Shown here piece after piece: positions 48,821 through 57,969 of a DNA stretch of 64,000 bases; the stretch's first letter is position 1, and each line of letters starts with the position of its first letter. The notes under the pieces are model-generated. The model was not told where the DNA came from. It saw only the letters and a program-made list of their open reading frames with translations, and did not search any database. The DNA comes from Arenibacter troitsensis (GTDB lineage Bacteria; Bacteroidota; Bacteroidia; Flavobacteriales; Flavobacteriaceae): NCBI RefSeq assembly GCF_900177645.1, contig NZ_FXAO01000002.1, forward strand, positions 496,001 through 560,000, in the 5' to 3' direction. The position numbers and the translations under genes were made by a program.

Positions 48821-50329
48821 ATGCAGCGTCGTAATTTTATAAAATTATCAGGAGCTGGAGTCACCGCCTTGTCGTTTAAGCCCTCCTGGGAATTTTTGGA
48901 TTCCAAAACCAAAATCTACAGTTTTCCACAAATGACAGGGGAAGTTACCCAAACCTCTGCCATTTTGCAGACTAGATTAACCGCTACCAATAAGATGCCC
49001 GAAAATGGATTTGATACTGCGGAGGCGCTTTTGGCCTTCGACATTGCCGGTGTAGAGGGAACGGCCAAATTTGAAATAGCCGATAACCCCAAGTTCAAGA
49101 ATTCAGAAGTATCACCATGGCTACTAGCTACTCCGGATCGGGATTTTATAATTAAGTATCGGATCAACGGACTCAAGGCAGATACCCAATATTATGTTCG
49201 TGTACATTATGGTCCCACTACCTCCCGTACCAAAAAAGGACCTGTAAGTCAATTTAGTACCCTCCAGCCCTTGGATTCGGAAAAACCGACCTCCTTTGTA
49301 GTTACTTCATGCCTAAATCTGGGCAAATTCTTCTTGGGAGGAGGTTTGCAAAGAGCCGGTAGTAAGAGTAGGGCCGCTGAAGGTGAAGACCGAAAACTGG
49401 GGTATCCTGCCTTGGAGGTCATGAAAAATCTTAAACCTGCCTTCTGGGTACAGACAGGTGATACGGTCTATTACGATTACCCCAATAAAGGAATCGCCAA
49501 AACACTTCCTGAATTGAGATCCAAATGGCACCGACAAATGGGTATGCCCCGTATGGAGCGTTTTTTACGCCAAGTACCCGTCTATTTAATGAAGGATGAC
49601 CACGAATACAGATATAATGATAGCGATAATGTAGAGAATGGCATAGCGCCTTCCCCACAGACCGCCAGGGCCACTTTTTTGGAACAAGCGCCAATTGCTG
49701 ATCCTGCAGATGAAAACCCAGTTACCTTCCGTACCCGACAAGTCAACAAACACCTCCAGATCTGGATGCCCGAAGGGAGGGATTACAGAGATGCCAATGA
49801 CAAACCCGATGGCCCCCACAAATCTATCTGGGGCAAGGAACAACTAGAGTGGATAAAGCAGTCATTATTGGCTAGTGAGGCTACCTTTAAGCTGTTTATT
49901 GTGGCCTCTCCCCTTGTTGGGCCGGATGATGCCTCCAAACACGATAACCATGTTAGTTATGGTGGTTTTCAAAACGAACGTGATGCCTTTTTCTATTGGC
50001 TGAAGAAAAATAATCTAGATAAGAATTTTTATATCATAACTGGTGATCGTCATTGGCAATATCATACCATACACCCGGCTGGTTTTGAAGAATTTGGCAC
50101 GGGTTCCATAAATGGACAGAACTCCAGACCCGGAAGAAAACCTGGTGACCCCAATTCTACAGACCCCTTAGGATTAATAAAACAACCTTATATTCAGGAA
50201 GAGCCTACAGGTGGCTTTATCTTCGTGAAGGTTGCTCCATCGGAAAACGGAAAAGTGGCACAAATTGCCTTCGAGACCATTGACGAGGAAGGAAATACCC
50301 TGAACTTAGAGGTAAAAGAAGCAAAATAA
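48821..50329 (+). CDS. PhoD-like alkaline phosphatase/phosphodiesterase
   Basis: A 502-residue exported metallophosphoesterase. The leader MQRRNFIKLSGAGVTALSF has a twin-arginine-like RRNF. An N-terminal beta-rich PhoD domain (about 35-165) contains the fibronectin-like YYVRVHYGPT. The catalytic part has QTGDTVYYDYP, MKDDHEYRYND and ITGDRHWQYHTIHP, giving metal-binding Asp, Asn and His residues. PhoD enzymes cleave phosphate mono- or diesters. Its position at the end of the GH95/sulfatase operon suggests removal of phosphate esters from the same polymer, or recruitment of the fold for another ester. The bidirectional terminator follows. Confidence 0.9.
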   Translation: MQRRNFIKLSGAGVTALSFKPSWEFLDSKTKIYSFPQMTGEVTQTSAILQTRLTATNKMPENGFDTAEALLAFDIAGVEGTAKFEIADNPKFKNSEVSPWLLATPDRDFIIKYRINGLKADTQYYVRVHYGPTTSRTKKGPVSQFSTLQPLDSEKPTSFVVTSCLNLGKFFLGGGLQRAGSKSRAAEGEDRKLGYPALEVMKNLKPAFWVQTGDTVYYDYPNKGIAKTLPELRSKWHRQMGMPRMERFLRQVPVYLMKDDHEYRYNDSDNVENGIAPSPQTARATFLEQAPIADPADENPVTFRTRQVNKHLQIWMPEGRDYRDANDKPDGPHKSIWGKEQLEWIKQSLLASEATFKLFIVASPLVGPDDASKHDNHVSYGGFQNERDAFFYWLKKNNLDKNFYIITGDRHWQYHTIHPAGFEEFGTGSINGQNSRPGRKPGDPNSTDPLGLIKQPYIQEEPTGGFIFVKVAPSENGKVAQIAFETIDEEGNTLNLEVKEAK

Positions 50330-50330
50330 A

Positions 50331-50365
50331 AAAAGGGACTGTCCGAAATGACAGTCCCTTTTTTG
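50331..50365. terminator. Bidirectional terminator between the two arms of the locus
   Basis: AAAAGGGACTGTC (50331-50343) pairs perfectly with GACAGTCCCTTTT (50350-50362) around CGAAAT, with A-rich and T-rich flanks. It ends the plus-strand operon and can also stop the convergent GH95 operon, whose stop is at 50422. Confidence 0.93.
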
Positions 50366-50421
50366 TTTAAACACTTTTAAAAAAGCCCTTTCTAAGACTT
50401 TTAAAACACATATCCCACTAA

Positions 50422-52869
50422 TTATTTATGGTTTCGAAGGTCAAATTCCTTTTTCTCTCCCGCTTTCAATGTTACCTTCATCAAATCATCCCCCGCTTTT
50501 ACACTGCAAGAGCCTCCATTCTTTGAATACAACAATACAGAGGTCAATGTACCATTGCTCCACTCCATATCTACCTCAAAATTCCCTCTAGCTTTTAAGC
50601 CGGAAACCTTACCATTGGACCATGCTTTGGGAATCGCGGGCAATAGGTGAATAACATAGTTGCCATTTTCATCTTTCGTATGGCTTTGAATCAACATTTC
50701 GGCAATACCGGCAACAGCTCCCAAATTACCATCTATTTGAAAAGGCCCTATCGTATTCATCAAACTGGACTTATTGCCCCTGGAAAGCAAGGTTACAACA
50801 CTCTTATGTGCTTTCTCCGCTTCCAATAATCTTGCATGCATCAGCAATGCATGGGCATAGGCCCATCCCATTCCTCCATGACCGTTTTTCTCCCTCCATG
50901 CCAAACTCTCACTTGCCGCCTCGTAAAGTTCCGGGGTTACATTGGTGATCAGTGTAAAAGGATGTAGGCCTAATAAATGGGAAAGATGTCTGTGTCCAGG
51001 TTCCTTTTCTTCCAATGGCTGACGCCATTCCATTATCCTACCGTTATTGGAATCAATAGGTATTTTCGGCAAGGCAGCTTCAGCTGCAAGAATACGTTCC
51101 CGCTGTTCGTTACCCACACCCAAGATGGAACCGGCCTCCAAAGTCGCTTTAAAAACCGCTTTGATGATGGTCAAGTGATAGGTAGATGTGGAAGTAATTC
51201 GCATCATTTCCCCAGTCGCAATGTCCCTATATTGATTTTCCGGAGAGGAGGACGGCATAAAATGCAGCACCCCTTCAGAATCGGCTACCAATACATCCAG
51301 TATAAATTCACTAGCTCCAGACAACAATGGGTAAAGCCTTTCCTTTAGAAACACCTTGTCCTGACTAAACTCGTAGTGATCCCATAAATTCATTGTCATC
51401 CAGGCCCCGGGAAGGGCATCCAAAACTCCATTGTTAAATTGGGAATCGAAGGAAGAAGCAGATGGAGTTACCCGCCCGAACGGATTTGAGGCATGATGTG
51501 AAAACCATCCGTCCGAACCATACATTTCTTTTGCCAAGGGCTTACTGGTTTCGGCTATCAGCTCAAACCAATTTACCAGGGGATCCAATGTCTCAGGAAT
51601 ATTGGTAACATCCGCTGGCCAATAATTCATCTGTAAATTCACATTTAAATGGTAATCTGCTTCCCAAGGTGCCCACATTCTTTCACTCCATATCCCTTGT
51701 AGGTTTGCTGGAAGAATGGCATCGGCACGTGAACTGCCCATCAAAAGATATCTTCCAAATTGAAACAATTGTGCCTCCAAGCCCGGATCTTGCCCTTCCT
51801 GCTTGTACGCCAATAATCGCTGATCTGTAGGTAGGGAATCTTTTGGAGAATTCCCAAAATCAAGTTCCACGCGGTCAAACAAATTTCTATGGTCTTCCAC
51901 ATGAGCCTGTTTGGATGCCGACCATGAGGTAGCTATAACCTTATTTAGATTTTCATTAGCTAAAACCGCTGGGTCTATAGTGCTGTCAAAATCTAATTTG
52001 GACAAATTATAATCAGTAGCGGCAGTTAACTTAATTATAAGCTCTTCCGCATTCTGCACTACCAACCTATCTTCCATGGCTGTAATGCTTCCACCAGTGA
52101 CTTCACTTTTCACTCGTGCAGCAAAACGCATATGCTCTCCTCCTGCTCCTGATCCACCGGCATTTTCATCCCTGGCCATTGGTGCTTCAATGTCCACTAT
52201 CTGGCCATCCATATGTAACAGGCCATTGGGAAGCGCCTTAATGATAGCGTCTTTAGCACGTTCCAATCCGATACTACAGTTTATCTTCCTCCCACCATTA
52301 GTAGTTATCCGCACGTACAAGGCATTATCCACCGCAGAAATAAAGGATTCACTAATTATTTTGGAGCCCATGTCACTATAGGTTACCCTATGTAAGCCCT
52401 GCGACAAATCCAATTCCCGCTTATAATTTTGTACAGAATCCCTATTATCAAAGGATATCAATAAATCGGCCAAAGGTTCATAGGACCTAAAGGAGGCAGG
52501 TGCTGCAGTCATGTTTTCAACTCCATATTTATTGGCCTCCTTGATCTTTCCTTCCAAAATCAAGCTCTGGACTTTTTTCAGCTTGGCGTGGTAATCTTGG
52601 GCATAAGGATTGCTGGGGCTTCCTGCCCACAACGTTTTTTCGTTCAACTGAAAACGTTCCACATCGGTACCTCCAAAACACATGGCTCCCAACTTGCCAT
52701 TACCCAAAGGAAAGGCATCTGTCCACTTTTTTGCAGGGGACTGATACCACAAAACCATTTTATTGTTTTCAGCCACTTTTTCCTGCACCTTGCATCCCAC
52801 CAAACCAAAAAGTAGAAAAACAGCGATGAGCGCACCAATTTTTTGGCCTGTCATTTTAATATATATCAT
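50422..52869 (-). CDS. GH95 glycosidase, His type (alpha-L-fucosidase-like), lipoprotein
   Basis: An 815-residue GH95 enzyme anchored as a lipoprotein (Cys26 in FLLFGLVGC). The start at 52869 overlaps the previous stop by 4 bp (ATGA), indicating coupling; Met6 is an alternative. PAKKWTDAFPLGNGKLGAM begins the beta-sandwich. The active-site block reads DYHLNVNLQMNYWPADV with His407, Asn409 and Asn411. SPEN supplies the probable acid and QIDGNLG the probable base. His407 aligns with AfcA His419, the fucosidase state. Clearly diverged from the two Thr-type copies of the plus strand. It ends the minus-strand operon with GH2 and another GH95. Confidence 0.93.
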   Translation of the reverse strand: MIYIKMTGQKIGALIAVFLLFGLVGCKVQEKVAENNKMVLWYQSPAKKWTDAFPLGNGKLGAMCFGGTDVERFQLNEKTLWAGSPSNPYAQDYHAKLKKVQSLILEGKIKEANKYGVENMTAAPASFRSYEPLADLLISFDNRDSVQNYKRELDLSQGLHRVTYSDMGSKIISESFISAVDNALYVRITTNGGRKINCSIGLERAKDAIIKALPNGLLHMDGQIVDIEAPMARDENAGGSGAGGEHMRFAARVKSEVTGGSITAMEDRLVVQNAEELIIKLTAATDYNLSKLDFDSTIDPAVLANENLNKVIATSWSASKQAHVEDHRNLFDRVELDFGNSPKDSLPTDQRLLAYKQEGQDPGLEAQLFQFGRYLLMGSSRADAILPANLQGIWSERMWAPWEADYHLNVNLQMNYWPADVTNIPETLDPLVNWFELIAETSKPLAKEMYGSDGWFSHHASNPFGRVTPSASSFDSQFNNGVLDALPGAWMTMNLWDHYEFSQDKVFLKERLYPLLSGASEFILDVLVADSEGVLHFMPSSSPENQYRDIATGEMMRITSTSTYHLTIIKAVFKATLEAGSILGVGNEQRERILAAEAALPKIPIDSNNGRIMEWRQPLEEKEPGHRHLSHLLGLHPFTLITNVTPELYEAASESLAWREKNGHGGMGWAYAHALLMHARLLEAEKAHKSVVTLLSRGNKSSLMNTIGPFQIDGNLGAVAGIAEMLIQSHTKDENGNYVIHLLPAIPKAWSNGKVSGLKARGNFEVDMEWSNGTLTSVLLYSKNGGSCSVKAGDDLMKVTLKAGEKKEFDLRNHK

Positions 52870-55313
52870 TTAAATTCTGTTATTGTTTGCTTACTTCCGG
52901 CGGACACCTCAACACTCATGGTGACATCCCCAATTTGCAACTTACACGTTTTGTCTTCTTTGGACATTATAGATACGGACTCCAATGCCCCGTTTCTCCA
53001 TACCACATCCACTTCAAAACCTCCCCTGGCCTTTAATCCGGAAACACTCCCTGTTGGCCATTCCGAAGGCAAAGCAGGCAAAAGGCGAATGATCGTGACA
53101 CCACTTTCATCAGTTTCATGACTCTGCATCAAGGTCTCCGCTATACCAGCGGTTCCGCCAAAATTTCCATCTATCTGAAATGGAGGGTGGTAATCGAACA
53201 AATTCTTAGCTGTAGATTTAGCCAAAAGCGCCTTAATATTTTCATAGGCCTTTTCTGAATTGCCCAAGCGCGCATAAAAATTAATGATCCATGCCCTACT
53301 CCATCCGGTATGTCCACCACCATTGGAAAGACGGTATTCTATACTCCTGTTTATAGCATCTATATAATATGGAGTCTTGTTCTCTGTAAATTGATTTCCT
53401 GGATAAAGACCGTACAAATGACTCAAATGACGATGTCCCTTGTCCACTTCTTCAAACTCTTGGGACCATTCCATTAAACGACCGTCCGATCCAATTTTTG
53501 GCAGGGAAAGATTGGCGAGCGCCTCCTTAACCCTTTCCACAAATTCATCCTCTATTTTAAGAATCTCTGCCGCTTCCAACACATTGGTGAAATTGTCCCA
53601 TATAATTTCCTGATCCATGGCATTGCCCATGTCCAAATTAGCAAACACTTCTGGGTCCTTTGGGGTATAGAATTTATTCTCTGGTGACGTGGAAGGACCT
53701 GATACTAGCTTACCAGAGCGTGGGTCTTTGGTTAACCAATCCAAAAGAAATTTCGCCGACTCTTTCATAATGGGGTACGCATGATCTTTTAAGAATGCCC
53801 TATCCCTGTTAAAATTATAGTGTTCCATAAAGTGGCGTGTACACCATGCACCGCCCATTGGCCACATTCCGTATTGCACCTTTCCGATGGGCGAGGTCCA
53901 ATGCCATACATCTGTGGTATGATGAACCACAAAACCATCACTGTTATATACCTCCTGGGCTGTCTTCTGTCCCGCGATAACCAAACTTTCTATAAAATCG
54001 AAGAAAGGCTCATGGCACTCCGAAAGATTGGTCACCTCTGCAGGCCAATAATTCATCTGCATATTTATATTGGTGTGGTAGTCACTATTCCAGGGCGCAG
54101 CCAAATGATTGTTCCAAATACCTTGCAAATTAGCAGGCAAACTCCCAGGCCTGGAGGAGGAAATCAACAAATAACGGCCATATTGAAAATACAAGGCCAT
54201 TAAGGCAGGATCATCTGCCCCGTTAGCTACGGCTTCTAAGCGTTTGTTGGTAGGTCTAACAGACTCCTTTAAGCCCCCTAAATCCAGGGCTACCCTATTG
54301 AAATAATTTTGATAATCGGCAATGTGATCTTCTTTCAATTTATTGAGGGACCTTTTTGCCGCCTTCTTCAATTTAGTAGCGCAAACGGTACTTAAATTTT
54401 GGGTCAACGGGGAAAAAGGCGCTGCTGCATTATAATCCGTTGCGGCCGAAATAAAGAGCACTAGAGAGTTGGCATTACTGATGGAAATAGTACCATTTCC
54501 GGATTTTATGTCGCCCCCTTTAGGCAAAGCCATAATTTGAGTTTCATACTTCACTCCCAAATGCTTGCCTTTCTGACTGGCCTGTCCCCACATTTTTAAT
54601 CTATTCTTACCTACGTTGGCCACTTCAAAATCTGCCTCGCGCTGCATTTTCAATTCCAAAGAAATGGAATTACGTTTGTCCGCGGTCAACACCACCACTA
54701 TGGCATCATCTATGGCACTACTAAAATATTCCCTCGTAAAATTTACACCGTCTATCGCAAAACTAGTTTTTGCAATGGCATAATTGATATCCAGTTCCCT
54801 CCTATAATTTGAAGGAACACCTTGCAATTTAAAATCAAGGATCAAATCACCCAATGGCTGATAGCTTCTTGGGGCTATCCGCGGCCCCATAACATCGTCC
54901 TGAACCAGTTTATCCGATTCGGCATAATCGCCCTGAAAAATTAATTCCCTGGCCTTTTCAATGGACTTATATGCCCCTATCCTATTTTCGGGTATTGGTG
55001 GACCGGCCCAAACCGACTCCTCATTGAGTTGAAGTTTTTCCTGTTCAACACCCCCAAAAACCATGGCTCCAATTTTGCCGTTACCAATAGGAAGTGCTTC
55101 CATCCAATCGGAGGCCGGCTCTAGATACCATAATTTATTGTTGTTTTCCACACCACTCCCAGTTCCCGAATTGGACGTCTGGGCCATAGCGTTGTACTGG
55201 AATAAGAAAAGTAAATAAAAGCATATGGCTATTGCCTTGCTATTAGCGGTACTTTTCCTGGCTATACTTGATCTGTTTTTCTTTCTTATTTGAAATTGAA
55301 AAGCTTCTTTCAT
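52866..55313 (-). CDS. GH95 glycosidase, His type (alpha-L-fucosidase-like)
   Basis: An 815-residue exported GH95 protein with an unusually long charged leader before the hydrophobic core (AIAICFYLLFLFQYNAMAQ, about residues 27-45). The family opening is PASDWMEALPIGNGKIGAM. The active-site block DYHTNINMQMNYWPAEV holds His413, Asn415 and Asn417. The acid is predicted in STSPENKF and the base in QIDGNFGGTAG. This is the standard alpha-L-fucosidase pattern, including the downstream EVTNLSECHEPF. It lies 25 bp after the GH2 gene and overlaps the next GH95 gene by 4 bp. Cleavage of alpha-1,2-L-fucose linkages is the family default, inferred and not proven. Confidence 0.94.
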   Translation of the reverse strand: MKEAFQFQIRKKNRSSIARKSTANSKAIAICFYLLFLFQYNAMAQTSNSGTGSGVENNNKLWYLEPASDWMEALPIGNGKIGAMVFGGVEQEKLQLNEESVWAGPPIPENRIGAYKSIEKARELIFQGDYAESDKLVQDDVMGPRIAPRSYQPLGDLILDFKLQGVPSNYRRELDINYAIAKTSFAIDGVNFTREYFSSAIDDAIVVVLTADKRNSISLELKMQREADFEVANVGKNRLKMWGQASQKGKHLGVKYETQIMALPKGGDIKSGNGTISISNANSLVLFISAATDYNAAAPFSPLTQNLSTVCATKLKKAAKRSLNKLKEDHIADYQNYFNRVALDLGGLKESVRPTNKRLEAVANGADDPALMALYFQYGRYLLISSSRPGSLPANLQGIWNNHLAAPWNSDYHTNINMQMNYWPAEVTNLSECHEPFFDFIESLVIAGQKTAQEVYNSDGFVVHHTTDVWHWTSPIGKVQYGMWPMGGAWCTRHFMEHYNFNRDRAFLKDHAYPIMKESAKFLLDWLTKDPRSGKLVSGPSTSPENKFYTPKDPEVFANLDMGNAMDQEIIWDNFTNVLEAAEILKIEDEFVERVKEALANLSLPKIGSDGRLMEWSQEFEEVDKGHRHLSHLYGLYPGNQFTENKTPYYIDAINRSIEYRLSNGGGHTGWSRAWIINFYARLGNSEKAYENIKALLAKSTAKNLFDYHPPFQIDGNFGGTAGIAETLMQSHETDESGVTIIRLLPALPSEWPTGSVSGLKARGGFEVDVVWRNGALESVSIMSKEDKTCKLQIGDVTMSVEVSAGSKQTITEFK

Positions 55314-55338
55314 CTAACTTTTTATTGTGAACATGCAA

Positions 55339-57828
55339 TTAAATTGATTTCGCCACTACTTGGGCACCTTTCAAGCCTTCTCCTTCGGCCGTTATGGTAA
55401 TTGGTCCACCCTTTTTTGTGGCCTTTACAATGATGATACATTTTCCGTTAAAGGCCTTTCTAGTGTCGCCCACAAAACTTTCCTCACTTTTTGGATCTCC
55501 GTTATCCACGGCTAAAATGGTTGCCTCCCCTTCTACCGTGAATTTGATCTGATTGAAAGCGTCCGGAACAAAATTATTGTTGGCGTCCAAAATATTCACC
55601 TCTACATGTACCACATCCTGTCCGTTGGCATTAATGACTTTGGTATCCGCCAACAATTCTATTCTAGCAGGTGCGCCAGCGGTGGTGATTACTTTCTCAC
55701 AAACCATCTTACCATCTTTAAAGCCCTTAGCTATTATGGTTCCCGCTTCATAGGGAACTTTCCACATTAGATCCATAAGATCTCCCATTTCCTTTTTGCC
55801 AAGCGACTTGCCATTAAGAATCAGTTCAACACTATCGCAATTGGAGTAGGCCACAACAGGAATTTCTACGCCTTCCTTACCCTCCCAATTCCAATGGGGA
55901 AGAATGTGTACCATAGGCTCCTCGGTCCATTGACTTTGATAGAAATAATAGGTATCCTTAGGAAATCCACACATATCTATTATACCAAAATTCCAAAGTT
56001 TCGCAGGCCATCCAAACATGGACTCCCCTAAATAATCGAAACCTGTCCATCTAAATTCCCCGGCCATATATGGAAAATCCCTAGTACGCCTCCATGAATC
56101 CCTAGCAGAAATACGCACCATGGAATTATCGTAGGATGAGCTGTAATATTTACTGATTTCACCAAATACTTCCTCTTCCGTTAGGTCTGGAACTTCCATA
56201 ATACCACCTAATGGATTTTTTCCACGGACCCATGATTTACTTTGGTAAACACCACGTGTCTGGAAAGTATGTGGTACCTCGGTGGCTACAAATTTTCTCT
56301 CAGGGTAGGTTTCCTTGTCCTTTTCGTACATAAAAGCAGAACCCCCGCCTCCATTGTAACCTGTAACATCCAAAAGACTGGCAAATCCACTCTCGTTGGC
56401 CAAATGCATGTGTGTTATACCGCAAGTGATAGGTCTTGTAGCATCTTCACGTCTAACCACATCCATAAGTACCTTCAAACGTTCCGTTCCTTCTTCAAAG
56501 CAGGCATCGGGTATTTCATTACCTACACTCCATAGAACAATGGACGGGTGGTTGCGATCCCTTCTAATTAATTCTGTAAGGTCCTTTTCCGCCCATTCCT
56601 CAAAATACAGGTGATATCCAAACTCAGCCTTACCTTCTTTCTTTTTATTTCCAAACGGCCAGGATTCTATCCATTCATCAAAGGCCTCATCCATAACCAT
56701 AAAGCCCATTTTATCACATAAATCCAACAACACTGTACTAGGAGGGTTATGCGCGGTACGGATGGCGTTGCACCCCATCTCCTTTAATATTTTAAGTCTT
56801 CTTTCCAAAACCTTATCGTTCATTGCAGCACCTAAGGCCCCCAAATCACTATGGTTGTTAACTCCTTTTAATTTAATATTTTCTCCGTTTAGGAAAAAAC
56901 CTTTATCTGCTGTAAACTTAATACTGCGTACCCCCATATTGGTAGACACCTCGTCCACTACCTCATCATTGAGCCTAACCTCTGTTTTTAGAGTGTATAG
57001 ATACGGATTCTCCGGGGACCATAAATTAGGGTTGCTTATCGTTAAGTTCTGAAGGATTTTCTGTTCCTTGTTCCCTAAGATGTTAGCTTGGGATTGATGC
57101 TCGGCTACCAATTGATTATTGGCATCGTATACTTTATTGACCAAGGTAAATTCCTTGGAATCTTCCAATCCATTTAGAACCTGCGTGTTAATCTCCACAA
57201 CGGCATTGTCCTCGGTAATGGAAGAAGTTGTTACATATACCCCATATCTTTCAACATGAAGTTTATTGGTTTTCACCAGCCAAACATGTCTGTAGATACC
57301 GGAACCCGTAAACCACCTTGCACTAGGTTCCTTGGAATTGTCCACCCTGACGGATAGTACATTTTCTCCCCCGAAATTTAGATAGGGAGTTAAGTCGTAA
57401 TTAAAACTAATATAACCATAAGGCCTCTTTCCCAAATAATTTCCATTTATCCATACCTCACTGTTCATGTATACACCTCCAAACTCAATAGTGACCTTGG
57501 AATCCTTATCGGATTTGTCCAAAGTGAAATTTTTTCTGTACCATCCAATACCTCCAGGAGCATATGCCCCTACATTCCCTGCTGGATTTTCCTTTAAAAA
57601 AGGCCCTGCTATACTCCAATCATGAGGCACATCTACGGACTCCCATTGACTATCGTTGAAAGTTAATTCTGCCGCTTCTGGAAAATCGCCCTTAGTAAAT
57701 TTCCAATCAAAATCGAATTTAATTTTTTGCCTACTTATGTCTTCGGATGAATTCGTAGTATTACATCCAATAAATACTATTGTGGAAATAATTAAATAGA
57801 CCCTTAAAAAAGTAATGGTTTTTATCAT
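55339..57828 (-). CDS. GH2 beta-galactosidase-type lipoprotein
   Basis: An 829-residue retaining glycosidase of family GH2. The lipoprotein signal ends at Cys22 (STIVFIGC). The sugar-binding domain includes VDVPHDWSIAGPF and GGIGWYRKNF. An Ig-like domain follows, then the barrel with KLKGVNNHSDLGALGAA and RTAHNPPS. The acid/base Glu is in LWSVGNEIPD and the nucleophile Glu probably in VATEVPHTF. C-terminal domains (WNWEGKEGVEIPVVAYSN onward) match the DUF4982 plus Ig-like type of Bacteroidota enzymes. It heads the three-gene run with two His-type GH95 genes, after the SusD terminator. It probably removes beta-D-galactose exposed after defucosylation. Confidence 0.93.
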   Translation of the reverse strand: MIKTITFLRVYLIISTIVFIGCNTTNSSEDISRQKIKFDFDWKFTKGDFPEAAELTFNDSQWESVDVPHDWSIAGPFLKENPAGNVGAYAPGGIGWYRKNFTLDKSDKDSKVTIEFGGVYMNSEVWINGNYLGKRPYGYISFNYDLTPYLNFGGENVLSVRVDNSKEPSARWFTGSGIYRHVWLVKTNKLHVERYGVYVTTSSITEDNAVVEINTQVLNGLEDSKEFTLVNKVYDANNQLVAEHQSQANILGNKEQKILQNLTISNPNLWSPENPYLYTLKTEVRLNDEVVDEVSTNMGVRSIKFTADKGFFLNGENIKLKGVNNHSDLGALGAAMNDKVLERRLKILKEMGCNAIRTAHNPPSTVLLDLCDKMGFMVMDEAFDEWIESWPFGNKKKEGKAEFGYHLYFEEWAEKDLTELIRRDRNHPSIVLWSVGNEIPDACFEEGTERLKVLMDVVRREDATRPITCGITHMHLANESGFASLLDVTGYNGGGGSAFMYEKDKETYPERKFVATEVPHTFQTRGVYQSKSWVRGKNPLGGIMEVPDLTEEEVFGEISKYYSSSYDNSMVRISARDSWRRTRDFPYMAGEFRWTGFDYLGESMFGWPAKLWNFGIIDMCGFPKDTYYFYQSQWTEEPMVHILPHWNWEGKEGVEIPVVAYSNCDSVELILNGKSLGKKEMGDLMDLMWKVPYEAGTIIAKGFKDGKMVCEKVITTAGAPARIELLADTKVINANGQDVVHVEVNILDANNNFVPDAFNQIKFTVEGEATILAVDNGDPKSEESFVGDTRKAFNGKCIIIVKATKKGGPITITAEGEGLKGAQVVAKSI

Positions 57829-57900
57829 GACATAATCCTGATTAACTTAGCGAAATAATATTTACTTGTTGTGGTTTACAATTCCTTCGTTCGTAATAAA

Positions 57901-57937
57901 AAAAATAGAGGGCAGAACAATTTTAGCCCTGCCCTCT
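57901..57937 (-). terminator. Terminator between SusD and the GH2 gene
   Basis: AGAGGGCAG (57907-57915) pairs perfectly with CTGCCCTCT (57929-57937). On the minus strand a T-run (complement of 57896-57906) follows. It separates the SusCD pair from the GH2-GH95-GH95 genes, so the glycosidases either depend on read-through or have their own promoter in the 72 bp left. Confidence 0.88.
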
Positions 57938-57969
57938 AGTACAATTACTTTAATTATAAACCTTGTATT

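Noticed and set aside
57846-57852. CTTAGCG (minus strand CGCTAAG) before the GH2 gene as part of the shared motif
   Set aside because: Only seven bases match and the 16-mer core is absent.
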